A stretch of DNA of 64,000 nucleotides from Pseudomonas khorasanensis (GTDB lineage: Bacteria > Pseudomonadota > Gammaproteobacteria > Pseudomonadales > Pseudomonadaceae), in assembly GCF_014268505.2 (NCBI RefSeq), contig NZ_JABWQP020000002.1:620001-684000 (forward strand), in the 5' to 3' direction. The notes beneath the pieces were generated by a model. The model saw only the letters and a list, made by a program, of their open reading frames with translations. It was not told the origin of the DNA and made no database searches. Position 1 is the stretch's first letter, and each line of letters starts with the position of its first letter. Position numbers and translations under genes: made by a program. Of this stretch, positions 8,388 through 16,996 are shown piece after piece.

Positions 8388-8993
8388 ATGGGTTCGCTGC
8401 ATCGTATCGCTGTGTTGTGTGGTTTGACGGCTGTGTTGGCCACGTCCGTGGCGCAGGCAGAAGACTGGAAGGTTGCCAAGAACGAAGACGGCATCAAGGT
8501 TTCGCTGAGCGAAATGCCGGGGTCGGACTTTAAGTCCTATCAGGGCGTCGCTGTGATGAAGACCACCGTCGCCAAACTGCGCGCGTTGCAGGAGGACGTT
8601 GCCGGTGCCTGCGCCTGGATTTACGAGTGCAAGACTCAAAAACTGCTCAAGCACGAAGGCGACAAGAGCTGGACTTATACTCAGTTCAACACGCCTTGGC
8701 CCGTTACCCCGCGTGATTCGGTGCTGCGTATTACCACCGTCGAAGGTGCCGACGGCAGCCTGACCCGCAACCTTGAAGGCGTGCCCACGTACCAGCCGGA
8801 AGAAAAAGGCTTTGTCCGCGTCACCGAAGTCAAAGGCTTCTGGAAATTCGTGCCGAAGGGCGATCAGGTCGAAGTGACCTATCAAGTGCACACCAATCCT
8901 GGTGGCAGTGTCCCGGCGATGGTTGCCAACAAATTCGTAGTGGACGCGCCATTCAATACGCTGAAGGCGTTAAAAGAACGCGCCGAGAAGTAA
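8388..8993 (+). CDS. Periplasmic START-domain protein
   Basis: A 201-residue precursor with a signal peptide (residues 1-24, ending VAQA) followed by a single START-like lipid-binding domain (EDGIKVSLSEMP... through the VTYQVHTNPGGSVP segment). START folds enclose a hydrophobic ligand such as a sterol, phospholipid or polyketide; Pseudomonas homologues have unknown ligands. ATG 8388 follows AAGGAA at the right distance; the frame extends upstream without a ribosome-binding site. A terminator follows closely. Confidence 0.85.
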   Translation: MGSLHRIAVLCGLTAVLATSVAQAEDWKVAKNEDGIKVSLSEMPGSDFKSYQGVAVMKTTVAKLRALQEDVAGACAWIYECKTQKLLKHEGDKSWTYTQFNTPWPVTPRDSVLRITTVEGADGSLTRNLEGVPTYQPEEKGFVRVTEVKGFWKFVPKGDQVEVTYQVHTNPGGSVPAMVANKFVVDAPFNTLKALKERAEK

Positions 8994-9009
8994 GCGGTCT
9001 TTGAAACAG

Positions 9010-9039
9010 AACGCCCCGAGTGATCGGGGCGTTTTGTTT
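9010..9039 (+). terminator. Intrinsic terminator after the START-domain gene
   Basis: AACGCCCCGA-GTGA-TCGGGGCGTT stem-loop followed by a T-rich tail. The rest of the gap to 9304 (about 265 bp) shows no ORF or repeat I can support. Confidence 0.88.
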
Positions 9040-9304
9040 CTCGGGTTTATTGTGTTTCCGGATATGCGTTGCACGAAATTTTCACAATGCCTCCAAGACA
9101 ATTCGCCCGCGCTTTTGCATGCTGTCCCACCTGCTGTTGCTTTGAATGAAAGCGCCTGCCAGCGGGGCAGTAATCAATGGCATTGGCACGGATGATCGTG
9201 CACCATTTGCGCATCGCGCACGCCCCGGGGTCTGGAATGACCAACAGAGGGCCTGGCGCCGCTGTATTTTTGCAACTTCAACTTCCAATGGGTCCTAAAA
9301 CGAC

Positions 9305-11398
9305 ATGGCAAACCCGGACGCCCTGAATCAGCAGCGATCTTCTGCTCGCCTGCTGCAACCGACCGTCAAATCGCATCTGGCCTACACGCTGCTGTGCGCA
9401 CTGATCATGATGGTCATGCTTTCCGCGCTGCGCCTCGCGCTGCTGGTCTACAACCGCGAGATGATCCTCGACACCCCGGCCGCGACCTTCCTCGAAGCGT
9501 TCGCCAACGGCCTGCGCTTCGACCTGCGCCTTGTAGTGTATTTGTGCATTCCGCTGGTGCTGGCGCTGTTCAGTGTCCGGGCCATGGCCGCACGCGGGTT
9601 CTTCCGTCTTTGGTTGACCGTTGTCTCGAGCATCGCGCTGTTCCTCGGCCTGATGGAAATGGACTTCTACCGCGAGTTTCACCAGCGCCTCAACGGTCTG
9701 GTGTTCCAGTATGTGAGAGAAGACCCGAAAACCGTGATGAGCATGCTCTGGTACGGTTTTCCGGTGGTTCGCTACCTGCTGGCGTGGGTTATCGGCACCG
9801 TCATTCTGACCCTGGCCTTCAAAGGCGCCGACCGTGCCACGCGTCCGCGCGGGCCGTTCAGCGGCGGCAGCGTCAGTTCCCGTCAGGTGGCGCCGTGGTA
9901 CACGCGTCTTGCGGTTTTCGTGGTGTGCCTGCTGATTTGCGTCGTTGCTGCGCGCAGCACCTTGCGTCAGGGCCCGCCGATGCGTTGGGGCGACGTGTAC
10001 ACCACCGATTCGAACTTCGCCAACCAGCTCGGTCTCAACGGGACGCTGTCGCTGGTCGCCGCCGCGAAGGCGCGCATGGGCGAGGACCGCGATAACATCT
10101 GGAAAGCCACGATGCCGCAGGAGCAGGCGCAGCAAACGGTGCGTGACATGCTGCTGATGCCGGACGACAAGCTGGTCGATGGCGACATCGCTGCAGTGCG
10201 CCGCGATTACACGCCGCCAGCCGACAAAACCCTGCCGATCAAGAACGTCGTCGTGATTCTGATGGAAAGCATGGCCGGTCATTCGGTCGGTGCTTTGGGC
10301 GCGCCGGGCAACATCACGCCGTACCTGGACAAGCTGTCGAAGGAAGGTTTGCTGTTCGACCGCTTCTTCTCCAACGGCACGCACACCCACCAGGGCATGT
10401 TTGCGACGATGGCGTGTTTCCCGAACCTGCCGGGTTTTGAATACCTGATGCAGACCCCGGAAGGCAGCCACAAACTGTCGGGGCTGCCGCAGTTGCTCAG
10501 CGCCCGCGACTACGACGACGTCTACGTCTACAACGGTGACTTCGCCTGGGACAACCAGTCGGGTTTCTTCAGCAACCAGGGCATGACCAACTTCGTTGGC
10601 CGCAACGATTTCGTCAATCCGGTGTTCTCCGATCCGACCTGGGGCGTGTCCGACCAGGACATGTTCGATCGTGGCCTGCAGGAGCTCAAGGCGCGTGAAA
10701 ACGGCAAGCCGTTCTATGCGCTGCTGCAAACCCTGTCCAACCACACGCCGTACGCCTTGCCGACACCGTTGCCGGTCGAGCGCGTCACCGACCGTGGCTC
10801 GCTCAACGAACACCTGACCGCCATGCGCTACTCCGACTGGGCGCTGGGCCAGTTCTTCGAGAAGGCGCGCAAGGAGAAGTACTTCAACGAAACCCTCTTT
10901 GTCATCGTCGGCGACCACGGCTTCGGCAACGAGCGCCAGATCACCGAAATGGACCTGGGCCGCTTCAACGTGCCGATGCTGATGATCGCACCGGGCATTC
11001 AACAGAAGTTCGGTACCCGTGACCACACCGTGGGCACCCAGGTCGACATCGTGCCGACCATCATGGGCCGTCTCGGCGGCGAAGTGCGTCACCAGTGCTG
11101 GGGTCGTGACTTGCTCAACCTGCCGGAAGGCGACACCGGTTTCGGTGTGATCAAGCCGTCGGGCAGTGAGCAGACCACTGCTATCGTCACCGCCGATCAG
11201 ATTCTGGTGCTGCCGAGAGACAAGGACATGGGGCCGAAAATCTGGCAGTACCAACTCGGTGCCACTCCGCACGCCGAGGTGGTGCCGAATGCGCCGCGTA
11301 CCGCCGAGCTCAAACTCAAACTCGAAGCGTTCCTGCAAACGGCAACAAAAAGCCTGCTCGACAATACTGCCGGTGTGATTCACGGCAAACCGGACTGA
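9305..11398 (+). CDS. LtaS/OpgB-like phosphoglycerol transferase (sulfatase fold)
   Basis: A 697-residue inner-membrane enzyme. About five transmembrane helices occupy residues ~20-215, followed by a large periplasmic alkaline-phosphatase/sulfatase domain (~305-640). The domain begins with VVVILMESMAGHS, has a probable nucleophile in SNGTHTHQG, and a late metal motif GDHGFGNE. Relatives move glycerol phosphate from phosphatidylglycerol onto teichoic acids (LtaS) or periplasmic glucans (OpgB). In a Gram-negative host, transfer onto osmoregulated periplasmic glucan is the more likely role. The gene is monocistronic, between terminators. Confidence 0.85.
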   Translation: MANPDALNQQRSSARLLQPTVKSHLAYTLLCALIMMVMLSALRLALLVYNREMILDTPAATFLEAFANGLRFDLRLVVYLCIPLVLALFSVRAMAARGFFRLWLTVVSSIALFLGLMEMDFYREFHQRLNGLVFQYVREDPKTVMSMLWYGFPVVRYLLAWVIGTVILTLAFKGADRATRPRGPFSGGSVSSRQVAPWYTRLAVFVVCLLICVVAARSTLRQGPPMRWGDVYTTDSNFANQLGLNGTLSLVAAAKARMGEDRDNIWKATMPQEQAQQTVRDMLLMPDDKLVDGDIAAVRRDYTPPADKTLPIKNVVVILMESMAGHSVGALGAPGNITPYLDKLSKEGLLFDRFFSNGTHTHQGMFATMACFPNLPGFEYLMQTPEGSHKLSGLPQLLSARDYDDVYVYNGDFAWDNQSGFFSNQGMTNFVGRNDFVNPVFSDPTWGVSDQDMFDRGLQELKARENGKPFYALLQTLSNHTPYALPTPLPVERVTDRGSLNEHLTAMRYSDWALGQFFEKARKEKYFNETLFVIVGDHGFGNERQITEMDLGRFNVPMLMIAPGIQQKFGTRDHTVGTQVDIVPTIMGRLGGEVRHQCWGRDLLNLPEGDTGFGVIKPSGSEQTTAIVTADQILVLPRDKDMGPKIWQYQLGATPHAEVVPNAPRTAELKLKLEAFLQTATKSLLDNTAGVIHGKPD

Positions 11399-11429
11399 TC
11401 GCTCCGGTCAGTCCGACGTTCAAGCAATA

Positions 11430-11463
11430 AAAAAGAGGCCCTATAAAAGGGCCTCTTTTTTTA
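11430..11463 (+). terminator. Intrinsic terminator between converging genes
   Basis: AAAAAGAGGCCC-TATAAAA-GGGCCTCTTTTTTT. A-rich on one side and T-rich on the other, so it can stop both the LtaS-like gene and the leftward DUF3309 gene. Confidence 0.92.
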
Positions 11464-11476
11464 TGACTTCAAACGG

Positions 11477-11629
11477 TCATATCTTGCCGAGTAACAACAG
11501 CACCAGCAGCACGACCAACACCACGCCGATAATGCCCGACGGGCCATAACCCCAACTTCTGGAGTGCGGGAAGACCGGCAGACCACCGATCAGCAACAGG
11601 ATCAGGATGATGATTAGAATTGTGCCCAT
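11477..11629 (-). CDS. DUF3309-type small membrane protein
   Basis: Only 50 residues. The protein begins MGTILIIILILLLIGGLP, has a central segment PHSRSWGYGPSG and ends in a second hydrophobic helix. Two short membrane segments flanking a Trp/Tyr/Gly-rich loop are the mark of the DUF3309 family, found in many Pseudomonas and often stress-induced. AAGGAA precedes the ATG on the minus strand, and the bidirectional terminator lies 14 bp past the stop. Function unknown. Confidence 0.8.
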   Translation of the reverse strand: MGTILIIILILLLIGGLPVFPHSRSWGYGPSGIIGVVLVVLLVLLLLGKI

Positions 11630-11789
11630 GGGTGATTTCCTTGTTCAGAGTCTTGGAGAAGTCTTGGTATCAGTGGGCAGCTGGAGAGCAACTAATTCCA
11701 GCCGGCTTACATGTTCCGACTTACGCCAATGAAAAAAAATTCAATGTATTTTTAATGTATTTGGATTGCTCTGTTATTTCCTTTAAAGC

Positions 11790-11864
11790 AAAAGATCGCA
11801 GCCTCGTTGCACTCGTCAGCTCCTACAGCATCTGTTGGCGGAGTTCCGGGGGCTGCGATCTTTT
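11790..11864. repeat. Intergenic palindromic repeat, AAAAGATCGCAGCC class
   Basis: AAAAGATCGCAGCC at 11790-11803 and its exact inverse at 11851-11864 bracket a degenerate copy of the repeat seen again at 26037-26110. The arms enclose TCAGCTCCTACAG, part of the same repeat. It lies in the 328-bp gap 11630-11957, which is otherwise AT-rich and shows no gene. Confidence 0.75.
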
Positions 11865-11957
11865 GATCCTGCATTCAGCAATCTGATGGAGCGTGGGCGT
11901 GCGCCGATCCTTCGCTACACTCGGCGCATCTTTCCCGGAACAACAAGGCTGTCCGCT

Positions 11958-12773
11958 ATGCAAAATCGCATGATGATCACTGGTGCAGGCTCAGGCCTGG
12001 GTCGCGAAATCGCGCTGCGTTGGGCCCGTGAGGGCTGGCGGCTGGCCTTGTCCGATGTCAGTGAACCCGGCCTGCAGGAAACCTTGAAGTTAGTCCGCGA
12101 GGCCGGTGGCGACGGCTTCATTCAGCGCTGCGATGTGCGCGATTACAGCCAGCTCACAGCGTTCGCCCAGGCCTGCGAGGAAAAACTCGGTGGCATCGAC
12201 GTCATCGTCAACAACGCCGGCGTAGCCTCGGGCGGATTCTTCAATGAGTTGTCGCTGGAAGACTGGGACTGGCAGATAGCGATCAATCTGATGGGCGTGG
12301 TCAAAGGCTGTAAGGCGTTTCTGCCGTTGCTTGAGCAAAGCAAGGGCAAGATCATCAACATCGCTTCAATGGCCGCGTTGATGCAGGGCCCGGCCATGAG
12401 TAATTACAACGTCGCCAAAGCGGGCGTCGTGGCCTTGTCGGAAAGTCTGCTGATCGAACTGGCGCAGCAGGAAGTGGCGGTGCATGTGGTGTGCCCGTCG
12501 TTCTTCCAGACCAACTTGCTGGATTCTTTTCGAGGCCCGACTCCGGCGATGAAAGCGCAGGTCGGCAAGTTGCTGGAAAGTTCGCCGATCACGGCTGCGG
12601 ACATCGCCGACTATATCTACCAGCAGGTCGCGGCCGGCGAGTTCATGATTCTGCCCCATGAACAGGGGCGCATGGCCTGGGCGATCAAGCAGAAGAATCC
12701 ACAACTGCTGTACAACGAAATGACCTCCATGGCGGAAAAGATGCGTGCCAAGGCCAAACAAAACCTCGGTTGA
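11958..12773 (+). CDS. Short-chain dehydrogenase/reductase
   Basis: A 271-residue classical SDR. It has a nucleotide-binding TGAGSGLG near the N-terminus, the NNAG motif (VNNAGVASGG) and a catalytic YNVAK. ATG 11958 begins directly before the Rossmann strand; the longer open frame upstream would add unrelated residues across the repeat. The substrate is not predictable; the 50-residue tail after the core (PHEQGRMAWAIKQKNPQLL) resembles lipid- or steroid-type SDRs. It stands alone, with YnfA 63 bp downstream. Confidence 0.85.
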   Translation: MQNRMMITGAGSGLGREIALRWAREGWRLALSDVSEPGLQETLKLVREAGGDGFIQRCDVRDYSQLTAFAQACEEKLGGIDVIVNNAGVASGGFFNELSLEDWDWQIAINLMGVVKGCKAFLPLLEQSKGKIINIASMAALMQGPAMSNYNVAKAGVVALSESLLIELAQQEVAVHVVCPSFFQTNLLDSFRGPTPAMKAQVGKLLESSPITAADIADYIYQQVAAGEFMILPHEQGRMAWAIKQKNPQLLYNEMTSMAEKMRAKAKQNLG

Positions 12774-12836
12774 TCTTGTCCGCTGCCCGCCGCGTCGTTA
12801 GGGTGGCCGCCATGGTCACCCTGTCGAGACGCATAG

Positions 12837-13169
12837 ATGCTCAATTACCTCTGGTTCTTCCTGGCGGCGCTGTTTGAAATCGCCGGTTGTTTTGCTTTCT
12901 ACCTGTGGCTGCGCCAGGGCAAGAGTGCTTTGTGGGTGATTCCCGCGTTGCTCAGCCTGACCGTGTTCGCGCTGTTGCTTACCCGTGTCGAGTCGGCTTA
13001 CGCCGGGCGCGCCTATGCCGCGTATGGCGGGATCTACATTGTCGCCTCGATTGGCTGGCTGGCAGTGGTCGAGCGGGTGCGTCCGTTGGGTTCGGACTGG
13101 CTCGGCATGGCGCTGTGTGTGATCGGCGCCAGTGTGATTCTGTTCGGCCCGCGATTTTCCGCCGCCTGA
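12837..13169 (+). CDS. YnfA/UPF0060 family membrane protein
   Basis: A 110-residue, four-helix inner-membrane protein of the small-multidrug-resistance-like fold, beginning [21 protein letters not shown] and containing the family pattern [10 protein letters not shown]. The E. coli homologue YnfA has been linked to efflux, but substrate data are thin. Length is normal. Confidence 0.88.
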   Translation: MLNYLWFFLAALFEIAGCFAFYLWLRQGKSALWVIPALLSLTVFALLLTRVESAYAGRAYAAYGGIYIVASIGWLAVVERVRPLGSDWLGMALCVIGASVILFGPRFSAA

Positions 13170-13301
13170 CGCATTTGCAGGAAGCGTCTGAAGGCTCTGC
13201 GCGCGCGAACCTGTAGGGCAAGACTGATTTACTCGTCATGCATTGTGAACCGGCTGTAAGCCGCGCATCTTCAGGGTTTGCCAGTCCTGAGGATCAATCC
13301 C

Positions 13302-13487
13302 ATGCTAGTACTCAGCCGTGTGGTCGGTGAGTTGATATCAATCGGTGACGACATCACCCTGCGTGTTCTGTCGGTAAACGGCTCCAGCGTGCGCTTCGGC
13401 GTCGAGGCGCCGAAGAAGGTCCATGTGCACCGCGCGGAGGTCTATGACCGGATCAAGCGCAAGGAGGCCGCAGCCAAGGCAGGCTGA
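13302..13487 (+). CDS. CsrA/RsmA-family RNA-binding regulator (RsmI-like)
   Basis: A 61-residue homodimeric post-transcriptional regulator that binds GGA motifs in mRNA leaders. The start [10 protein letters not shown] and the [13 protein letters not shown] segment, including the conserved Arg44 that contacts RNA, are intact, but the sequence departs from canonical RsmA ([11 protein letters not shown] rather than TRRVGE). It resembles the third paralogue, RsmI, of fluorescent pseudomonads more than RsmA or RsmE. ATG 13302 is preceded by GAGGAT; the longer in-frame extension lacks a ribosome-binding site and would shift the RNA-binding first strand. Confidence 0.85.
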   Translation: MLVLSRVVGELISIGDDITLRVLSVNGSSVRFGVEAPKKVHVHRAEVYDRIKRKEAAAKAG

Positions 13488-13490
13488 GGT

Positions 13491-13718
13491 TTAGTCAAAC
13501 AGATGCTTGGGGACGTCGTGCTTGAGCATCAACTGGCACTGTTCGCTTTCCGGGTCGAACACGATCAATGCCTGGCCCTTGGTCAGCGCCTGGCGTACAC
13601 GCAGCACGCGGGTTTCCAGCGGGGTGTCATCGCCGTTGTCTGTGCCGTCGCGGGTGACAAAGTCTTCGATCAGGCGAGTGAGGGTGTCGACTTCAAGCGC
13701 GTCGTGGGGAATGAGCAT
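13491..13718 (-). CDS. YheU family protein
   Basis: A 75-residue cytoplasmic protein. Family hallmarks are MLIPHDALEVDTL at the start, EDFVTRDGTDNGDDTPL in the middle and FDPESEQCQLML near the end. GAGGTG lies directly before ATG 13718; a TTG five codons upstream is the alternative and is less likely. It converges with the CsrA-like gene with a three-base gap. No function has been established. Confidence 0.88.
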   Translation of the reverse strand: MLIPHDALEVDTLTRLIEDFVTRDGTDNGDDTPLETRVLRVRQALTKGQALIVFDPESEQCQLMLKHDVPKHLFD

Positions 13719-13799
13719 GGGCACCTCGGTCAAATCAATGTCGGGATGCTACGGTGATTGTGTTTCGCCTGCCAGCTTTGTGTCGGCTGTGCCGGCCTC

Positions 13800-13864
13800 T
13801 TCGCGAGCAGGCTCGCTCCCACAATGGAAACGCATTCCCCTGTAGGAGCGAGCCTGCTCGCGAT
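13800..13864. repeat. REP doublet (REPIN), GCGAGCAGGCTCGCTCCCAC class
   Basis: Two inverted copies of the REP core, arms 13801-13822 and 13842-13864, with CCCAC ends facing inward and a short variable middle. It sits between yheU and the M42 peptidase gene. Confidence 0.9.
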
Positions 13865-13885
13865 GGCATTGTCCAGACAAAAGAT

Positions 13886-15082
13886 TCAACTGTCTGAACG
13901 ATGCCCCACCAGGCTGTCCACCGACGGCACGCGTGTTTCGCTTTCCATTTGCGCGTCGTGTTCGATCTGGTGGCTGAAGCGATCGAGTGAAGCGTTGGCC
14001 GGCGCGGCATCGCTGGCAAACACGGGCGGGCTGAGGATGTAAGCGCCGAGCAGACGGCTTAGCGCTGCCAGACTGTCGATGTGCGTGCGCTCATAACCAT
14101 GGGTCGCGTCGCAGCCGAAGGCGAGCAGGGCAGTGCGAATGTCGTGGCCAGCGGTGACCGCCGAGTGCGCATCGCTGAAGTAATAACGGAACATGTCGCG
14201 CCGCACCGGCAGCTCGTTTTCACCGGCCAGGCGTAACAGGTGTCGCGACAGGTGATAGTCGTAAGGGCCGCCGGAATCCTGCATCGCCACGCTCACGGCA
14301 TGTTCGCTGGAATGCTGGCCGGGCGCGACCGGCGCGATATCGATGCCGACGAACTCGCTGACGTCCCACGGCAACGCTGCCGCCGCACCGCTGCCGGTTT
14401 CCTCGGTGATGGTGAACAGCGGATGGCAGTCGATCATCAATTCCTGGCCGCTGTCGATAATGGCTTTGAGCGCGGCAAGCAGCGCGGCGACGCCGGCCTT
14501 GTCGTCGAGATGGCGGGCACTGATATGGCCGCTTTCGGTGAACTCCGGCAGCGGATCGAATGCCACTATATCGCCGATGCTGATCCCCAGCGATTCGCAA
14601 TCGGCCCTGGTCGCGCAGTACGCGTCCAGGCGCAATTCGATGTGATCCCAACTGATCGGCATCTCATCGACCTGGGTATTGAACGCATGCCCGGACGCCA
14701 TCAGCGGCAGCACGCTGCCACGAATCACGCCGGTGTCGGTAAAGAGGCTGACCCGACTGCCCTCGGCAAAACGGCTCGACCAGCAGCCGACCGGGGCCAG
14801 GACCAGGCGACCGTTGTCCTTGATCGCGCGCACGGCGGCGCCGATGGTGTCCAGGTGGGCGGAAACCGCTCGGTCAGGGCTGTTTTTCCTGCCCTTGAGG
14901 GTCGCGCGGATAGTCCCGCGCCGGGTCATTTCGAAAGGAATGCCGAGTTCTTCCAGACGTTCGGCAACGTAGCGCACGATGGTGTCTGTGAACCCGGTAG
15001 GGCTGGGAATGGCGAGCATTTCCAGCAGGACTTTTTGCAGGTAAGCCAGATCCGGTTCAGGGATTTGTGTGGTCATGGTCAT
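13886..15082 (-). CDS. M42-family peptidase of the NAGGN osmolyte system
   Basis: A 398-residue dinuclear metallo-aminopeptidase-like protein. Metal-site motifs seen are SAHLDTIGA, HLDDKAG, the Glu pair in TITEETGSG, and a later His (DATHGYERTH). Its place as third gene after asnO and ngs matches the osmoprotectant NAGGN system peptidases, proposed to process or degrade N-acetylglutaminylglutamine amide. ATG 15082 is chosen for AGGAG five bases upstream; an ATG at 15076 is possible. The frame stays open farther upstream only because a REP doublet happens to be open there. Leftward operon, separated from ngs by 162 bp. Confidence 0.86.
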   Translation of the reverse strand: MTMTTQIPEPDLAYLQKVLLEMLAIPSPTGFTDTIVRYVAERLEELGIPFEMTRRGTIRATLKGRKNSPDRAVSAHLDTIGAAVRAIKDNGRLVLAPVGCWSSRFAEGSRVSLFTDTGVIRGSVLPLMASGHAFNTQVDEMPISWDHIELRLDAYCATRADCESLGISIGDIVAFDPLPEFTESGHISARHLDDKAGVAALLAALKAIIDSGQELMIDCHPLFTITEETGSGAAAALPWDVSEFVGIDIAPVAPGQHSSEHAVSVAMQDSGGPYDYHLSRHLLRLAGENELPVRRDMFRYYFSDAHSAVTAGHDIRTALLAFGCDATHGYERTHIDSLAALSRLLGAYILSPPVFASDAAPANASLDRFSHQIEHDAQMESETRVPSVDSLVGHRSDS

Positions 15083-15152
15083 GGAAACTCCTGATGGGTT
15101 GAGCACACCGATGGTTTCGATGAGAGAAAGATTTTTGGCGCCTGATGCGGCC

Positions 15153-15223
15153 CTTTCGCGAGCAGGCTCGCTCCCACATGTGGAATGCATTCACCCTGTG
15201 GGAGCGAGCCTGCTCGCGAAGGC
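15153..15223. repeat. REP doublet between ngs and the M42 peptidase gene
   Basis: Inverted copies of GCGAGCAGGCTCGCTCCCAC with inward-facing CCCAC ends, inside an operon. As RNA it would form a long hairpin between the second and third cistrons, a position where REPs are known to protect upstream mRNA from 3' exonucleases. Confidence 0.9.
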
Positions 15224-15244
15224 GTCAGTAGAGGCGCTGCATAA

Positions 15245-16993
15245 TCAAGAAACAGCCGGCTGACTGTGTGGGAACAACAGATCGACAAACCGCTCCGCCG
15301 TCGGCTGGGGTTCGTGGTTGGCCAGGCCGGCGCGTTCGTTGGCTTCGATGAAAACGTATTCCGGCTGATCCGCCGCAGGCACCATCAGGTCGAGTCCGAC
15401 CATAGGAATATCCAATGCCCGTGCCGCCCGCACCGCAGCATCGACCAGCGTCGGATGCAGGATGCCGGTGACGTCTTCCAGCGTGCCGCCGGTGTGCAGA
15501 TTCGCGGTGCGCCGCACAAACAGATGCTCGCCGGCCGGCAGAATGCTGCTGTAGTCGTAGCCGGCGGCGTGCAGGGTGCGCTGGGTTTCGTGGTCCAGCG
15601 GGATCTTGCTTTCGCCGCTCGTGGCCGCTTGCCGACGACGGCTCTGTGCTTCGATCAGCGCCCCGATCGAATGCTGACCATCGCCGACCACTTCCGCCGG
15701 ACGCCGAATCGCCGCCGCCACCACTTCAAACCCGATGACCACAATTCGCAGATCGAGCCCCTCGTGGAAGCTCTCCAGCAACACGCGGCTGTCGAACTGC
15801 CTGGCGGTTTCGATGGCCTGCTGCACTTCTTCGATCGTGCGCAAGTCAACCGCCACGCCTTGCCCCTGCTCACCGTCGAGGGGTTTGACCACCACGCGCT
15901 GATGCTCATCGAGGAAGGCCAGGTTGTCGTCGGCATTGCCGGCCAGTTGCTGTGACGGCAGGTTCAGGCCCGCGGCTTTCAATACCTTGTGAGTCAGGCT
16001 TTTGTCCTGACACAAAGTCATGCTGATGGCGCTGGTCAGGTCGCTCAACGATTCGCGGCAACGCACGCGACGGCCACCATGGCTGAGGGTGAAGAGCCCG
16101 GCATCGGCGTCATCCACCTGCACGTCGATCCCGCGCCGGTGTGCTTCTTCGACGATGATCCGCGCGTAAGGGTTGAACTGCGCCTCCGGCCCCGGGCCGA
16201 GGAAAAGCTGCTGGTTGATGCCGTTCTTGCGCTTGATCGCGAAGGTCGGCAGGTTGCGGAAACCCAATTTGGCATAAAGGTTTTTCGCCTGACGGTTGTT
16301 GTGCAAGACCGACAGATCGAGACAGGCCAGGCCACGACTCATGAAATGCTCGATCAAGTGTCGAACCAGCACTTCCCCCACGCCAGGACGTGAGCAGTGC
16401 GGATCGACGGCCAGGCACCACAAGCTGCTGCCGTGTTCCGGGTCGTTGAAGGCGTTCTGATGATTAAGGCCCATGACACTGCCGATCACCGCGCCGCTGT
16501 CCTCATCTTCCGCCAGCCAGTACACCGGGCCGCCCTGATGATGCGGCGTGAGCAGTTGCGGGTCGATCGGCAACATGCCGCGCGCCTGATACAAACGGTT
16601 GATGCCTTGCCAGTCCGTTTCGCTCTGCGCGCGACGGATACGGAAGCCGCGAAATACCCGCGTCGCCTGGCGATAGTCGCTGAACCACAGACGCAACGTG
16701 TCGGACGGATCGAGAAACAGCTGAGTCGGCTCAAGACCGAGAATCTGCTGCGGTGCGGCAACGTACAAGGCGATGTCGCGCTCGCCGGGTTGCTCGTTGA
16801 GCAGCTCCTGCGCCAGCGAGGCCGGATCGGGAAACGTGTGACCGATCAACAGGCGGCCCCAGCCGCAATGCACGGCAATCGGTGCGGTCGCAGGTTCGCT
16901 GCCGTCCTCGGCCAGGCGCGCCTGTAAACGTTCATACGAGGGAGCCTGACCACGCAGCAGGCGTTGGTTGATGGACGTGGCATGGCGTTTCAT
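15245..16993 (-). CDS. ngs: N-acetylglutaminylglutamine synthetase (GNAT + ATP-grasp)
   Basis: A 582-residue two-domain enzyme that acetylates glutamine and ligates a second glutamine to give N-acetylglutaminylglutamine, the step before amidation. The N-terminal half carries a GNAT acetyltransferase (residues ~120-270, with LAVDPHCSRPGVGE as acetyl-CoA loop). The C-terminal half is an ATP-grasp ligase (~330-580, with VVVKPLDGEQGQGV and the metal ligands FIEANERAG). AAGGAA precedes the ATG. It starts three bases after the stop of asnO, so the two are one operon. Confidence 0.92.
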   Translation of the reverse strand: MKRHATSINQRLLRGQAPSYERLQARLAEDGSEPATAPIAVHCGWGRLLIGHTFPDPASLAQELLNEQPGERDIALYVAAPQQILGLEPTQLFLDPSDTLRLWFSDYRQATRVFRGFRIRRAQSETDWQGINRLYQARGMLPIDPQLLTPHHQGGPVYWLAEDEDSGAVIGSVMGLNHQNAFNDPEHGSSLWCLAVDPHCSRPGVGEVLVRHLIEHFMSRGLACLDLSVLHNNRQAKNLYAKLGFRNLPTFAIKRKNGINQQLFLGPGPEAQFNPYARIIVEEAHRRGIDVQVDDADAGLFTLSHGGRRVRCRESLSDLTSAISMTLCQDKSLTHKVLKAAGLNLPSQQLAGNADDNLAFLDEHQRVVVKPLDGEQGQGVAVDLRTIEEVQQAIETARQFDSRVLLESFHEGLDLRIVVIGFEVVAAAIRRPAEVVGDGQHSIGALIEAQSRRRQAATSGESKIPLDHETQRTLHAAGYDYSSILPAGEHLFVRRTANLHTGGTLEDVTGILHPTLVDAAVRAARALDIPMVGLDLMVPAADQPEYVFIEANERAGLANHEPQPTAERFVDLLFPHSQPAVS

Positions 16994-16996
16994 TTA

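Noticed and set aside
9278..11383. 701-codon frame opposite the LtaS-like gene
   Set aside because: The His/Arg/Val-rich translation has no family features; the plus-strand protein is convincing.
13886..15190. 434-residue form of the M42 peptidase
   Set aside because: The upstream extension is translated REP sequence; AGGAG places the start at 15082.
13800..15223. CRISPR array suggested by repeated 20-mers
   Set aside because: The copies are inverted pairs at irregular distances with no spacer series and no cas genes; they are REPs.
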